NCBI GenBank assembly: GCA_937926515.1
Contig: CALAZZ010000284.1
Location: forward strand, 1-53,685
DNA from: an uncultured Bacteroidales bacterium
Lineage (GTDB): Bacteria; Bacteroidota; Bacteroidia; Bacteroidales; F082
DNA: 53,685 nucleotides
Direction of reading: 5' to 3'
Shown one piece after another: positions 7,737-16,908 of this stretch (positions are counted from its first letter, which is position 1; each line of letters begins with the position of its first letter). The notes beneath the pieces were generated by a model. The model saw only the letters and a program-made list of their open reading frames with translations. It did not search any database and was not told where the DNA came from. The translations under genes were made by a program, and so were the position numbers.

Positions 7737-9853
7737 CAACTCTCTGTTTTTGTTTCTGATATTTTTATCTGGCTATTAGCTGTGGATGTGTCAGATGAAA
7801 CAATGGTAGCTTCACCCTCATCGAAAGCGTTTTCTTTCGGAAAAAAGAATATGACAGGTTTTTGCCATGCCAGTTTCCAAATGGCAATTGTAATTAGCGA
7901 TAATTCTGACAAGGGTATTCGTCGTGACCGAAATGCAAGCCCAAGGGAAAAGCTGAAGCTTACCAGAAAATTGACCAGGCCAATTAATCCAACTCCGATT
8001 ACGGCCCAGAAAATCATCCAGAATCCTGCACCAAAGTTTCCGCCATATAAGCTAAGGGCCAGGTCTCCACTTGCAAACGTAATGTGTCTGATATCCAAAT
8101 TCAATCCCAGAAAAATACCTACACTGGCTGTTGAGCCCATGAAGACACCAAACCAGAAATTGGACACGATACCTGCCCATTTTCTTTCGTACCATTTTGA
8201 TAATTGTTGTGCCCGCAAAGGACCAATCATTAATTTGAGCAGTGGGTGCTCCTGTATGCGGTAATAGATTTGATTGTGCTTGTCTTTGTTGGCTGTGCTA
8301 CCTGAAATAAGACCTGAAAGAAACAGGTAAAAACCTGCAATGGCAGCATGGAACAGGGCTAGCGAATGGATTGGGCTAATTTTGATTATCATCTGTTCCC
8401 ATTTGGCTTCAGCAATGTTATGTCCTGCGACAAGGTCTATTATCCAAATACCCAATAGTGCTATTGGAAAAGCCATAAAGACATTGCCAACAAAAGCAAT
8501 AAACTGTGATCGGAACAACCGGGCGAATAGGAGTGCAAAAGCGGTGTGTTTCTGGTTTGATTTCGCTTTGGATTCCATACCTTTTTTTAATGCATTGATT
8601 ATGGTAGAGGCCGTCATGGCCGGTTGTTTTGTTGCCAGTGTGAAGCCGAATAAATAAATGGCAATGAAACCAAATGAATAGTTCATGCTGTAGAGGAAAG
8701 CACTACCAAAATCACTCACCTCGAATTTTGAAAGTAAGAGCTTGGTAATAACCAAAATACCTACAATAAGTCCGCCGCCAAGAGCAGTTTTGAGCATATT
8801 GAAGTAGGCTTTTCTTGTTTCGGTGATATAATGCTCTCCTGTTTTGGCGGTATGTTGGGTAATTTCAAATGACAGCAATTGTGTGCTGTCGCTGACAAGC
8901 GATCGCAGATTATTTTGGTAGCAGTTGTATTGGATAAGCTTTAGGGCCAGTTCCACTTCATTTTTTCTAACCTCATCCGGCTTTTCTGCAGCTAACAGAG
9001 GGATTAATATTTTTAATCTTTGAAGCTGTTGCCTGATTCGCAGCATATTTTGGTTTACCCTGAGCGAGATGCCATATTTACGGCTGTTGCTAAAGGCTTT
9101 ATCAATGAATTGTTCACATTGATGATGAAGTATACCAAGTTGCTTGAATGACAGTTCGTTAGGAGAGATGTAGTGACTGGGAGAGTTTTTTATTTCATTG
9201 TCAATTTCAAGTAACTCTTTTTCAAATCCACTGAAAGGGCTTTCCAGGTTATCGAACTCAGGTACCATTTTCATAACTTCCGTGTCCATCGCCCTGCCGT
9301 TGCTTCTTTGGATCAGTATGGTCATGGCAATGATGAGCTGAGATGAAACATGATGCTGTTTCACATTAGGATTTATTTTTCCATAACCAAGCAAATCATA
9401 AAGCTCGTATAGTTGTTCAATTGGAACTTTACTGATCCAAATCGGATCATTTTTTTTGTAAAAAACCTGATTAAGTATATAGGCGGTACGTTGTTTAGCG
9501 GGTTGCAAGGGTAATATTTTAGCAAACAACCTTTTTCTTACTTCTACAAAAAAATTCACATCCTGTAAAATGGCAGCATCTGTCAGGATTTGCTTAAAGG
9601 GTTTATTGCTAAAGATCTGTTTTAGAAAGATGGATAGGTTTTGCCTGACGGCATCATGATTTTTTAGAACAAAAAGAAGCTCTGTGAGTTCTATCCGGTC
9701 AACTTTTTTAGGGTTTGATGGCCTTATTAGGCGAACAAGGTCAGTGAGTATTTGCAATTTATCTTCAACCTCAAGCCAATGTTCCTTCTCATCAAAAAAA
9801 ATTGAGAGAAATACAGTTATACTTGGCTTTGGTTTGAAGTTTAGTATCTGCAT
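7736..9853 (-). CDS. Gcr-like integral membrane protein ('site-specific recombinase' family)
   Basis: The protein has 705 residues. Roughly the first 345 residues are soluble, helical and charged. The rest holds about seven hydrophobic segments (near 355-375, 390-410, 450-475, 495-515, 570-590, 615-640 and 645-665). The overall plan recalls the family labelled 'site-specific recombinase' (Gcr, Pfam SpecificRecomb), but I see no tyrosine- or serine-recombinase catalytic motif, and a multi-span membrane protein is an unlikely recombinase. I assign the family with moderate confidence and no function. Its stop overlaps the purK start by one base, so it heads a three-gene unit with purK and purE; a link to metabolite transport or membrane homeostasis is only a guess. 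Confidence 0.65.
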   Translation of the reverse strand: MQILNFKPKPSITVFLSIFFDEKEHWLEVEDKLQILTDLVRLIRPSNPKKVDRIELTELLFVLKNHDAVRQNLSIFLKQIFSNKPFKQILTDAAILQDVNFFVEVRKRLFAKILPLQPAKQRTAYILNQVFYKKNDPIWISKVPIEQLYELYDLLGYGKINPNVKQHHVSSQLIIAMTILIQRSNGRAMDTEVMKMVPEFDNLESPFSGFEKELLEIDNEIKNSPSHYISPNELSFKQLGILHHQCEQFIDKAFSNSRKYGISLRVNQNMLRIRQQLQRLKILIPLLAAEKPDEVRKNEVELALKLIQYNCYQNNLRSLVSDSTQLLSFEITQHTAKTGEHYITETRKAYFNMLKTALGGGLIVGILVITKLLLSKFEVSDFGSAFLYSMNYSFGFIAIYLFGFTLATKQPAMTASTIINALKKGMESKAKSNQKHTAFALLFARLFRSQFIAFVGNVFMAFPIALLGIWIIDLVAGHNIAEAKWEQMIIKISPIHSLALFHAAIAGFYLFLSGLISGSTANKDKHNQIYYRIQEHPLLKLMIGPLRAQQLSKWYERKWAGIVSNFWFGVFMGSTASVGIFLGLNLDIRHITFASGDLALSLYGGNFGAGFWMIFWAVIGVGLIGLVNFLVSFSFSLGLAFRSRRIPLSELSLITIAIWKLAWQKPVIFFFPKENAFDEGEATIVSSDTSTANSQIKISETKTES

Positions 9854-9989
9854 AAGTGCCGTAAAAGTAGGTTTTTTTTGCCTTTAACCAAAGCGATCCT
9901 TCATTTTATGGATGCTACAAATTACCAGTTTTTGAAGGTCATGTAGAGCTTAGGATGCCGCTATTTTAAATATTGAAAATGTATTGGCC

Positions 9990-11153
9990 TTATTTTTCAT
10001 CAGGAAACTTTCCCGGGTGTGCATAAGCCGGATCAGTAAGAAAGCTTTCGTCATGCAGGCTATGGATAAAAGCTTTTAAATCAGCTTTTTCGTTTGGTGT
10101 TAATTGTACACCTCCATTTAATACATGATGCATCAAAGGGTCAATTTCAGGTGTCAGGAGTACATGATGCGAATAAAAGTCGATTACTTCATCAAGTGTT
10201 TTAAACCGGCCATCATGCATATATGGTCCGGTTAGCTCGATATTACGAAGGGTAGGAGCTTTAAATGCCCCCAGATGCCTTGGATTGCCTGTTACGGAAT
10301 ACCTGTCATAAAGCCCGTCAAAAATTGAATCTTTGCCATTATTGTAATACAAATGAGTAGTGAACAATGGATTTCCTGATCCTCCGTGGCAGTGAAAACA
10401 ATCAGCTCCCTCTTCGGTAGTGAACAGCACGAAACCATTTAGTTCACTGGAGGTAAGCTGGGCTTCGCCGCGCAAAAACCTATCGAATTTGGAGTCAGCT
10501 GAAATAATGGTACGAATAAATTGAGCAATTGCCCTTTCAATATCCCTGAAAGTAACAGCGCTGCTCCCGAATGCCTTCCAGAAAAGTTCGGGGTAACCTT
10601 CGATGGTTTGGAACAAATTCTTAACCTTTGTGGTGTCGCTAAATAATTCATCTTCAGCTTCAACAGCAAGGCGCACAAAATCTTCGAGGTTTCTCAAATT
10701 AGGATCATCATTGTCTTTATATACAAAGCCATTCCAGCCATAGCCGGTATGATTCCAGACCAGGTTAATCAAAGGAAGCATCACATTATGAGTTGGAATA
10801 CCAGTGATTCCATGTACAAAGCCTCCTTCAAAAACAGGATGATCGATTCCTGCCTCAAAACTGTTGGCCTGGATATGACATGTAGCACAACTCATTAATG
10901 AATCCGGATGTGTACGCCCACTAAGACGGCCATCATAAAATAGATAGCGACCAAGTTCAACACCCTCTTCGGTCATAGGGTTATCCTCTGGGATATTCAG
11001 TTTTGTGGGAAAACCAAATGGAATCTCAATAATATAAGGGGTGGTTTCGTGTTTGGGTTCATCTTCATCCTTATTCTGCTTGCACGAGGCCAAAGAAAAA
11101 AACAGTAGAAAAATCAATACAACTGGAGCCAGCCCATAAAAATTTCCCATCAT
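9990..11153 (-). CDS. Diheme cytochrome c peroxidase / MauG family lipoprotein (MbnH-like)
   Basis: The protein has 387 residues from the ATG at 11153 (an apparent TTG two codons earlier is less likely). A lipoprotein signal peptide ends in FSLASC (Cys near 25). Two haem c sites are visible: CATCH near residue 95 and CFHCH near 255. Between and after them are segments typical of bacterial CcP/MauG proteins (LPLINLVWNHTGYGWNG, GAFKAPTLRNIELTGPYMHDG). The MbnP gene lies 34 bp upstream on the same strand, which is the arrangement of MbnH/MbnP pairs, where MbnH oxidises a Trp in MbnP to kynurenine. It could instead be an ordinary periplasmic peroxidase; the gene pairing favours the MbnH-like role. 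Haem attachment would depend on the CcsBA protein at 13.6 kb. Confidence 0.85.
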   Translation of the reverse strand: MMGNFYGLAPVVLIFLLFFSLASCKQNKDEDEPKHETTPYIIEIPFGFPTKLNIPEDNPMTEEGVELGRYLFYDGRLSGRTHPDSLMSCATCHIQANSFEAGIDHPVFEGGFVHGITGIPTHNVMLPLINLVWNHTGYGWNGFVYKDNDDPNLRNLEDFVRLAVEAEDELFSDTTKVKNLFQTIEGYPELFWKAFGSSAVTFRDIERAIAQFIRTIISADSKFDRFLRGEAQLTSSELNGFVLFTTEEGADCFHCHGGSGNPLFTTHLYYNNGKDSIFDGLYDRYSVTGNPRHLGAFKAPTLRNIELTGPYMHDGRFKTLDEVIDFYSHHVLLTPEIDPLMHHVLNGGVQLTPNEKADLKAFIHSLHDESFLTDPAYAHPGKFPDEK

Positions 11154-11193
11154 AATCAATTACTTGTCAAATTATTAGTCAAGACCTGCAGGA

Positions 11194-12078
11194 CTACTCA
11201 AGTATATTTAATTCAAAAACATCATGACCATTTTCGCAACCCAGTTGCATGGCTTGTTGATTTTGCATGATGCTGCCCCCCCATTGGTTATGGTCGTAAA
11301 CATGAGGTGCCTCAAACCATTTCTCAATTTTCATTTCCAGCTCAAGCACTATTGGACGTTCTTCGGTAATGCTGAATTTTGTATTATCAAGTATCACCTC
11401 AAAATGATTTTGAATAAATTCAATTACCGGCAGAATTTTATTGTCGCTGGGAGGTGTATACCCTTCGCAATGCAGTGGTGCACAACATTCGGAAAGATCA
11501 ACCATTTCTGATTTTGCTGCTGTGGAATCGTAAAGCTGGCCAATGCCTAAATGAAAATTAAAATTTGCCAGTTGGTCTTTTTGATTTATCCATTTACCAT
11601 TCAATTTAAGATAGTGGTAGCCTCCTCCAAGATAAACCGGCCAAAACATAAAGGATTCAGGAGGGTTCACGAATCGGTTTGAAGTATTGTTTTCCTGATC
11701 AAATCCAAAAGTAAATGCAATCCCACTATACTCACCAACCGGGATTTGATCTGCCGGCATAATCAACAAGCTCTCCGGAACATCGGTGTCAATATAGAAA
11801 ATGCCTTCCTGGTCATTGATCGTTACCATGTCACCATTCGCCTTTACTAATTTAAGATTAGAAATAAACCACTGCACTTCGGTAACCATATATTCGTTGC
11901 CTGCGGCATTGGTATAGATCATATTATTGGTGATAAGTGAATTGTGGTCAACAGTATGGGAGATTCTGATACTAAACGCCCCACTTATTTCTTCAGGATT
12001 TGTGTCTTGTTCGTTATCACACCCCCAAAACAGGAATAGCATCGTCAAGAAAGGGAAAATGAAATATTTGTTTTGCAT
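11194..12078 (-). CDS. MbnP-family lipoprotein (putative copper-binding partner)
   Basis: The protein has 294 residues. The signal peptide ends in FLFWGC, a lipobox with Cys near residue 20. The body is beta-rich and follows the MbnP pattern: ITNNMIYTNAAGNEYMVTEV, QWFISNLKLVKANG, MFWPVYLGGGYHYLKLNGKW (about 146-165) and a tail ending CENGHDVFEL. In studied MbnP proteins a Trp becomes kynurenine and helps bind Cu(I); the Trp in MFWPV or the one in HNQWGG are candidates here. A cysteine cluster, ECCAPLHC (about 196-203), could bind metal or form disulfides. It is first in a two-gene unit with the diheme protein. The family call rests on pattern plus operon context. Confidence 0.78.
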   Translation of the reverse strand: MQNKYFIFPFLTMLFLFWGCDNEQDTNPEEISGAFSIRISHTVDHNSLITNNMIYTNAAGNEYMVTEVQWFISNLKLVKANGDMVTINDQEGIFYIDTDVPESLLIMPADQIPVGEYSGIAFTFGFDQENNTSNRFVNPPESFMFWPVYLGGGYHYLKLNGKWINQKDQLANFNFHLGIGQLYDSTAAKSEMVDLSECCAPLHCEGYTPPSDNKILPVIEFIQNHFEVILDNTKFSITEERPIVLELEMKIEKWFEAPHVYDHNQWGGSIMQNQQAMQLGCENGHDVFELNILE

Positions 12079-12246
12079 TGGTTTGAAAATTTAACGGTTT
12101 GAATGCATTTGCCACAAAAATAGCACCAATTTCTCATGAAGTCAAGCTAAAACGGACTTCGGTAACCAGGCCAAAAATGAATTAATCAAGCCTGTCATAC
12201 AAAGTGCTGTTTTTGATTAATTTTGCATCCTTTCTTAATAAAATAA

Positions 12247-13326
12247 ATGATCCATATGATAAAGTACAAACCAGGGGATAAGGTTAAATTTTTGAATGAA
12301 AAGGGAGGAGGTGTTGTTGTCAGAATGATTGACAGCAGGATGGTGCTCATCGCTATTGAGGATGGTTTCGAGATTCCGGTACTTATCAACGAAATTGTAT
12401 TGGTTGGTGAAAGGGTTGTAAATGAAAAGCTTGAGGTTCAAATCGAGTCAGTTCGTCGGGAGCAGGAAGCACAATTGGAGGAAGCAGAGAGATCACGCAA
12501 AACAGCTTTGCGGCGATTCGCCAAGAATCCTGAGGTTGAAGGAATATATCTGGCATACCTGCCACATGAGCAACAATGGATTTTAACCGGTCCAATTGAT
12601 GTAGTGCTCGTAAATCATACTCCTGCAATCATGCTGTACAGCATCACCCTCAGTCTGAAAGATGGATTTAGTAATGCTGATTACGGGCAGATTGATCCAA
12701 ATTCAAAAATTGTGATTGATACCATTTCACGCGATGACCTCAATGATTGGTGTACCGGAATGGTTCAGGGGATGTTGGTTTTTGAACAATCAGATCTGGC
12801 CTACCAGCCTTTGTATGCACCATTTGATGTGAAACCCAGCCGGTTTTACAAGGAAGGCAGTTATTCCATGTCTGCAATATTGGGTGACAAAGCCATTATG
12901 CTAAATTTGAATACACTTTCCCAACTCAAAATTAGTGGAAGCCTGCAACAAGCCTTAATGCATGAACGTGTAATAGAACAACCTCATAAGCAAATTATCA
13001 GGGAAAAAGCCCTGATAGACAAACACCGTACAGCAGACGGCATAGCAGTTGTTGATCTTCATATTGGTGAAATCATGGAGAATATTGCAGGACTCTCAAG
13101 CCGCGACATGTTCAATATTCAAATGGATTATTTTAAAAAGACACTTGACAGTGCAATGCGCAACGACTATGAAAAAATAACCTATATACATGGTGTTGGT
13201 AATGGAGTGCTTAAAAATGCGATAGTTCAGGCACTTGATGATTTTGAACAAATTGAACAACGGACTGCATCCATGCAGAAATTTGGCGTAGGTGCCATAG
13301 ACGTGATGATCAAGAGCAAAGAATAA
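12247..13326 (+). CDS. DUF2027 / Smr-domain protein (MutS2-related)
   Basis: The protein has 359 residues. An N-terminal SH3-like barrel segment (about 1-60, KYKPGDKVKFLNEKGGGVVV) is followed by a charged helix (about 65-92) with alternating Glu and Arg, a central domain (about 95-250) of the DUF2027 type, and a C-terminal Smr domain (about 275-345) with VVDLHIGEI and YITYIHGVGNG-like segments, the latter read here as ITYIHGVGNGVL. Smr domains are nucleases or nucleic-acid binders in MutS2 and related proteins. The protein is found mainly in Bacteroidota; its job is unknown. A second ATG three codons in is an equally possible start. There is no signal peptide, so it is cytoplasmic. Confidence 0.85.
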   Translation: MIHMIKYKPGDKVKFLNEKGGGVVVRMIDSRMVLIAIEDGFEIPVLINEIVLVGERVVNEKLEVQIESVRREQEAQLEEAERSRKTALRRFAKNPEVEGIYLAYLPHEQQWILTGPIDVVLVNHTPAIMLYSITLSLKDGFSNADYGQIDPNSKIVIDTISRDDLNDWCTGMVQGMLVFEQSDLAYQPLYAPFDVKPSRFYKEGSYSMSAILGDKAIMLNLNTLSQLKISGSLQQALMHERVIEQPHKQIIREKALIDKHRTADGIAVVDLHIGEIMENIAGLSSRDMFNIQMDYFKKTLDSAMRNDYEKITYIHGVGNGVLKNAIVQALDDFEQIEQRTASMQKFGVGAIDVMIKSKE

Positions 13327-13519
13327 TGCTGTTTGAATAGACCTTTCTTTTTTTCAAAGCATTCTTATCCCATTACACCATAGTGATATCTTAAAAAATA
13401 AGAGATTAATTGAAGAGCATCTAATTTTAAAGGTTAGATGAGATCGCATCTGCACCGATATCCTTTGTCAATTTTTCATTTCCCAGGTTATATATATCGC
13501 TATGCTAAGCTTTGATTAG
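13327..13519. other. Intergenic region with a small hairpin
   Basis: This stretch is AT-rich and without a convincing gene. CATCTAA pairs with TTAGATG around 13419-13441 (9-nt loop), but no U-tract follows, so it is not a clear terminator. The promoter of the next gene begins just after this interval. Confidence 0.35.
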
Positions 13520-13553
13520 TTTAATAAAGATTTGCCAAATTGACCTATCTTTG
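13520..13553 (+). promoter_or_regulatory. Promoter for ccsBA
   Basis: TTTA at 13520-13523, 22 nt, then TATCTTTG at 13546-13553, a perfect TAnnTTTG -7 box. The ATG lies 38 nt further on, consistent with a short leader. Confidence 0.5.
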
Positions 13554-13590
13554 GCCAGATTATTATTGAACATTTAAAAAAATCGATCAT

Positions 13591-16500
13591 ATGAAAAAAG
13601 TCTTCAATATATTATTCTCCATGGAGCTTATGGGGTTGATGGTTATTGCATTTGCCGTATCATCCGGCGTTGCTACATTCATCGAAAACGATTTTGGTAC
13701 TCCTGCTTCTAAAGCAATTGTTTATAACAGCTGGTGGTTTGAAGGGCTTCAGATTATGTTGGGTATTAACCTGGTTGCCAATGTAATAAAATATAAAATG
13801 TACAGATTGGAAAAACTTGTAGTTTTTACTTTTCACATATCATTCATTGTCATCCTCCTGGGAGCCGGTCTTACAAGGTATGTAGGATACGAAGGAATTA
13901 TGCACATTCGTGAAGGTGAAACAGAAAACACCATGTTTTCTGATGATACCTATGTGATGGCTGAACTGACCAAAAATGGTGAAACCCAATATAGTGATAA
14001 GCGAATTATACTTTCACCACTTTCGCAACGGGCCTACAGCGATAAAATCAGTATTGATGGAAAACAATTTAGTTTCCAGTCAGTAAAATATATTCCTAAC
14101 GCACAAGAAGTACTTGTAAGAGGGCCAGGTGGTGTTCCGTATCTGGTAATGGTTGTTTCCACGCCTGAGGGTGGCAGAAATAACCTGATCCTGAAACAGG
14201 GAGATCTTAAAGAATTCCTGGGACATACATTTGGTTTTGACGTAGCCTACGATAGTGCAATCATAAATTTGACCTATTCTGAGGGAATGGCTTCGATCGG
14301 TGCACCAGAGATGATTACGGTCATGTCAATGATGGGTGGGTCCAATGATAGCATTGCAGCTTACCAATGGAGTCCCTTCAATATGCGTCAACTCTATGGA
14401 ATTGGTGATCTGCGCATTGTTCTGAGCGAGGTGTACGACAGTGGCAAAACAGACTACCGAACCTACGAAGGTCGTGATATGAATTTTATGAATGCTTTGG
14501 TTGTAGAGGTTTCTTCAGGTGGAGAAACCCGGGAAGTTATTTTGCGTGGCGGACATGGATATCTTGGTCAAAAGAATACTTTGACCATGAATGGAGTGGA
14601 TATGACGTTGATGTATGGTGCTAAAATTTTAGACCTTCCCTTTGCATTGCACCTGAGAGAGTTTGACCTTGAAAGATATCCGGGCTCCAACAGCCCATCA
14701 TCCTATGCCAGTGAGGTTACCGTTATTGACGAACGAAAAGACTTTGAGAAGGATTACCGAATTTTCATGAACAATGTATTGAATTACGGAGGTTATCGAT
14801 TCTTTCAATCATCCTATGATAAAGACGAGAAAGGTACTATACTATCAGTAAATAAGGATGCTGCAGGTACTTTCGTGACCTATTTGGGGTATTTTCTTCT
14901 AGCCCTTGGAATGGCGCTGTCATTGATCAGCCGGAAAACACGTTTTGCTCTATTAGGCCGTTTAGCGAATCAAGTCAGACAGAGTAAGAAGAAAATTGCA
15001 GGTATTGTGGTCGTTTCATTCATGGTGTTGCCTGCTTTTGCCCAACAAGAACATCAGCATGATCACCAACATGACCACCAATCTACTATGGGAGGTCCTA
15101 TGGTTCCGGTTGATGCAGATCATGCCAAAAGGTTTGGGCATATTCTCGTTCAGGATTATGATGGCCGTTTGAAGCCGGTGAATACACTTTCGAGCGAAAT
15201 GCTGCGAAAAATCAGCCGCAAAAGTAGCTGGGAAGGGCTTACCTCAGACCAGGTTTTGCTTGGTATGCTTACCTCACCTGAAAGATGGCAAACCGTTCCA
15301 ATGATCAGGGTATCTCATCCTGAACTGCAGCGTTATCTTGGAATAAGTGGGCGGTATGCCAGCTTTACCAATTTCCTTGATTTTTCGCAGGGGGGAGGAT
15401 ACAAATTACGTGATCTGGTATCGCAAGCCTATGAGCGCAAACCTGCCGAAAGGAGTAAGTTTGACAATGATGTCATTGCTGTTGATGAACGTGTAAATAT
15501 ATCTTACCTGGTATATACAGGCGAATTGCTTCGTGTATTGCCTGATCCTTCAGATCCATACCAAACATGGTATACTCCGGGATCAAATGTGTCGGGCATC
15601 AATCCTGATGATTCGGCATTTATTGCAGAGGTCATGCCGTACTATTTTATGACCTTGTCTTCAGGAAATATGAGCGAGGCCGAATTGTTGCTGCAAGGCA
15701 TAAAGGATTTTCAACGTAAGTTTGGATCAGAGATCATGCCATCTGAGTCGAAAATTAATATGGAGATATTATACAATGATTTAATGATTTTTGACCGCCT
15801 TGGGAATTATTTTGGACTTGTAGGTGTGATTATGTTAATCTTTGTTTTTATTAACATCTTCAAGGAAATCCGGTTTATCAAGAAATCAATGCTGGTGTTT
15901 TATATCATCATAATTGTGTTCTTTCTTTTGCAAACAGTTGGTTTGGCTATGCGTTGGTATATTGCAGGGCGCGCACCGTGGAGTAATGGATATGAATCCA
16001 TGATCTATATTTCATGGGTTACCGTGCTCGCAGGGCTAATTTTTTCAAGAAAGTCGCCAATGACCATTGCAGCGACCTCCATCCTGGCTTCCATTATTCT
16101 GATGGTTGCTCACCTGAGTTGGCTTGATCCGGAGATTACCAACCTTGTGCCTGTGCTGAAATCGTACTGGCTTACCATTCATGTATCTATCATTACAGCA
16201 AGTTATGGTTTTCTGGCCCTTGGGGCTTTGCTTGGTGCCATCAGCTTGATCATGATGATTTTAAAATCGAATAAAAACCATTTACTCCTGCGTGTCAAGA
16301 TTAAAGAACTAAGTTATATCAATGAACGCACCCTGATCATTGGACTATACCTGCTTACAATCGGAAGTTTCCTGGGTGGCGTGTGGGCTAATGAGTCATG
16401 GGGCCGCTACTGGGGATGGGACCCGAAAGAAACATGGTCGCTGGTGACCATTCTTGTTTATACTTTTATAGTGCATATGAGTTATATCCCGGGTCTTAGA

Positions 16501-16725
16501 ACGGATTATAACTTTAGCCTGTTTACCCTTGTTGGATTCAGCTCTGTGATTATGACCTACTTTGGAGTCAATTACTACCTTTCTGGTTTGCATTCCTATG
16601 CAGCTGGTGATCCCGTGCCTATACCAACCTTTGTTTATTATACCGTAGCAATAATTTTTGTCATTGCTATCGTTGCCTGGTTGAATGAACGAAGATTCCA
16701 ATATAAACCTGAAAAGACAGAGTGA
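13591..16725 (+). CDS. ccsBA: Fused cytochrome c biogenesis protein CcsB-CcsA (ResB/ResC)
   Basis: The protein has 1044 residues. The N-terminal ResB/CcsB half has spans near 8-26, 45-62, 73-95 and 428-448 around a large periplasmic beta domain. The C-terminal CcsA half has at least eight spans (from about 748) and carries the haem-handling WWD motif SWGRYWGWDPKETW at about residues 933-946. The two halves are joined by a linker containing a histidine-rich stretch, HQHDHQHDHQ, near 488. This is the system II synthase that moves haem outward and attaches it to CxxCH cytochromes. As a fusion it resembles the epsilonproteobacterial and Bacteroidota CcsBA. Its clients would include the diheme protein at 10-11 kb. 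Confidence 0.95.
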   Translation: MKKVFNILFSMELMGLMVIAFAVSSGVATFIENDFGTPASKAIVYNSWWFEGLQIMLGINLVANVIKYKMYRLEKLVVFTFHISFIVILLGAGLTRYVGYEGIMHIREGETENTMFSDDTYVMAELTKNGETQYSDKRIILSPLSQRAYSDKISIDGKQFSFQSVKYIPNAQEVLVRGPGGVPYLVMVVSTPEGGRNNLILKQGDLKEFLGHTFGFDVAYDSAIINLTYSEGMASIGAPEMITVMSMMGGSNDSIAAYQWSPFNMRQLYGIGDLRIVLSEVYDSGKTDYRTYEGRDMNFMNALVVEVSSGGETREVILRGGHGYLGQKNTLTMNGVDMTLMYGAKILDLPFALHLREFDLERYPGSNSPSSYASEVTVIDERKDFEKDYRIFMNNVLNYGGYRFFQSSYDKDEKGTILSVNKDAAGTFVTYLGYFLLALGMALSLISRKTRFALLGRLANQVRQSKKKIAGIVVVSFMVLPAFAQQEHQHDHQHDHQSTMGGPMVPVDADHAKRFGHILVQDYDGRLKPVNTLSSEMLRKISRKSSWEGLTSDQVLLGMLTSPERWQTVPMIRVSHPELQRYLGISGRYASFTNFLDFSQGGGYKLRDLVSQAYERKPAERSKFDNDVIAVDERVNISYLVYTGELLRVLPDPSDPYQTWYTPGSNVSGINPDDSAFIAEVMPYYFMTLSSGNMSEAELLLQGIKDFQRKFGSEIMPSESKINMEILYNDLMIFDRLGNYFGLVGVIMLIFVFINIFKEIRFIKKSMLVFYIIIIVFFLLQTVGLAMRWYIAGRAPWSNGYESMIYISWVTVLAGLIFSRKSPMTIAATSILASIILMVAHLSWLDPEITNLVPVLKSYWLTIHVSIITASYGFLALGALLGAISLIMMILKSNKNHLLLRVKIKELSYINERTLIIGLYLLTIGSFLGGVWANESWGRYWGWDPKETWSLVTILVYTFIVHMSYIPGLRTDYNFSLFTLVGFSSVIMTYFGVNYYLSGLHSYAAGDPVPIPTFVYYTVAIIFVIAIVAWLNERRFQYKPEKTE

Positions 16726-16908
16726 TTTATTTTGCTCATGTTCTAACATAATATTCTGGCGCATATGATAGTTTTATCTGATAGCTACTAAGATCAAATG
16801 GATATTCTTTTTAACTAAACTTGGATGAATCTTCAGCATTTGAGATGTTTTTTGAGCTTGTTCAGGTAATACAACAGCGCCTTCGTATGAATTTGAAAAA
16901 GCTAACAG

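Noticed and set aside
7731..8264. 177-codon plus-strand open frame opposite the Gcr-like gene
   Set aside because: It lies antisense to a coherent membrane protein frame and shows no recognisable motif.
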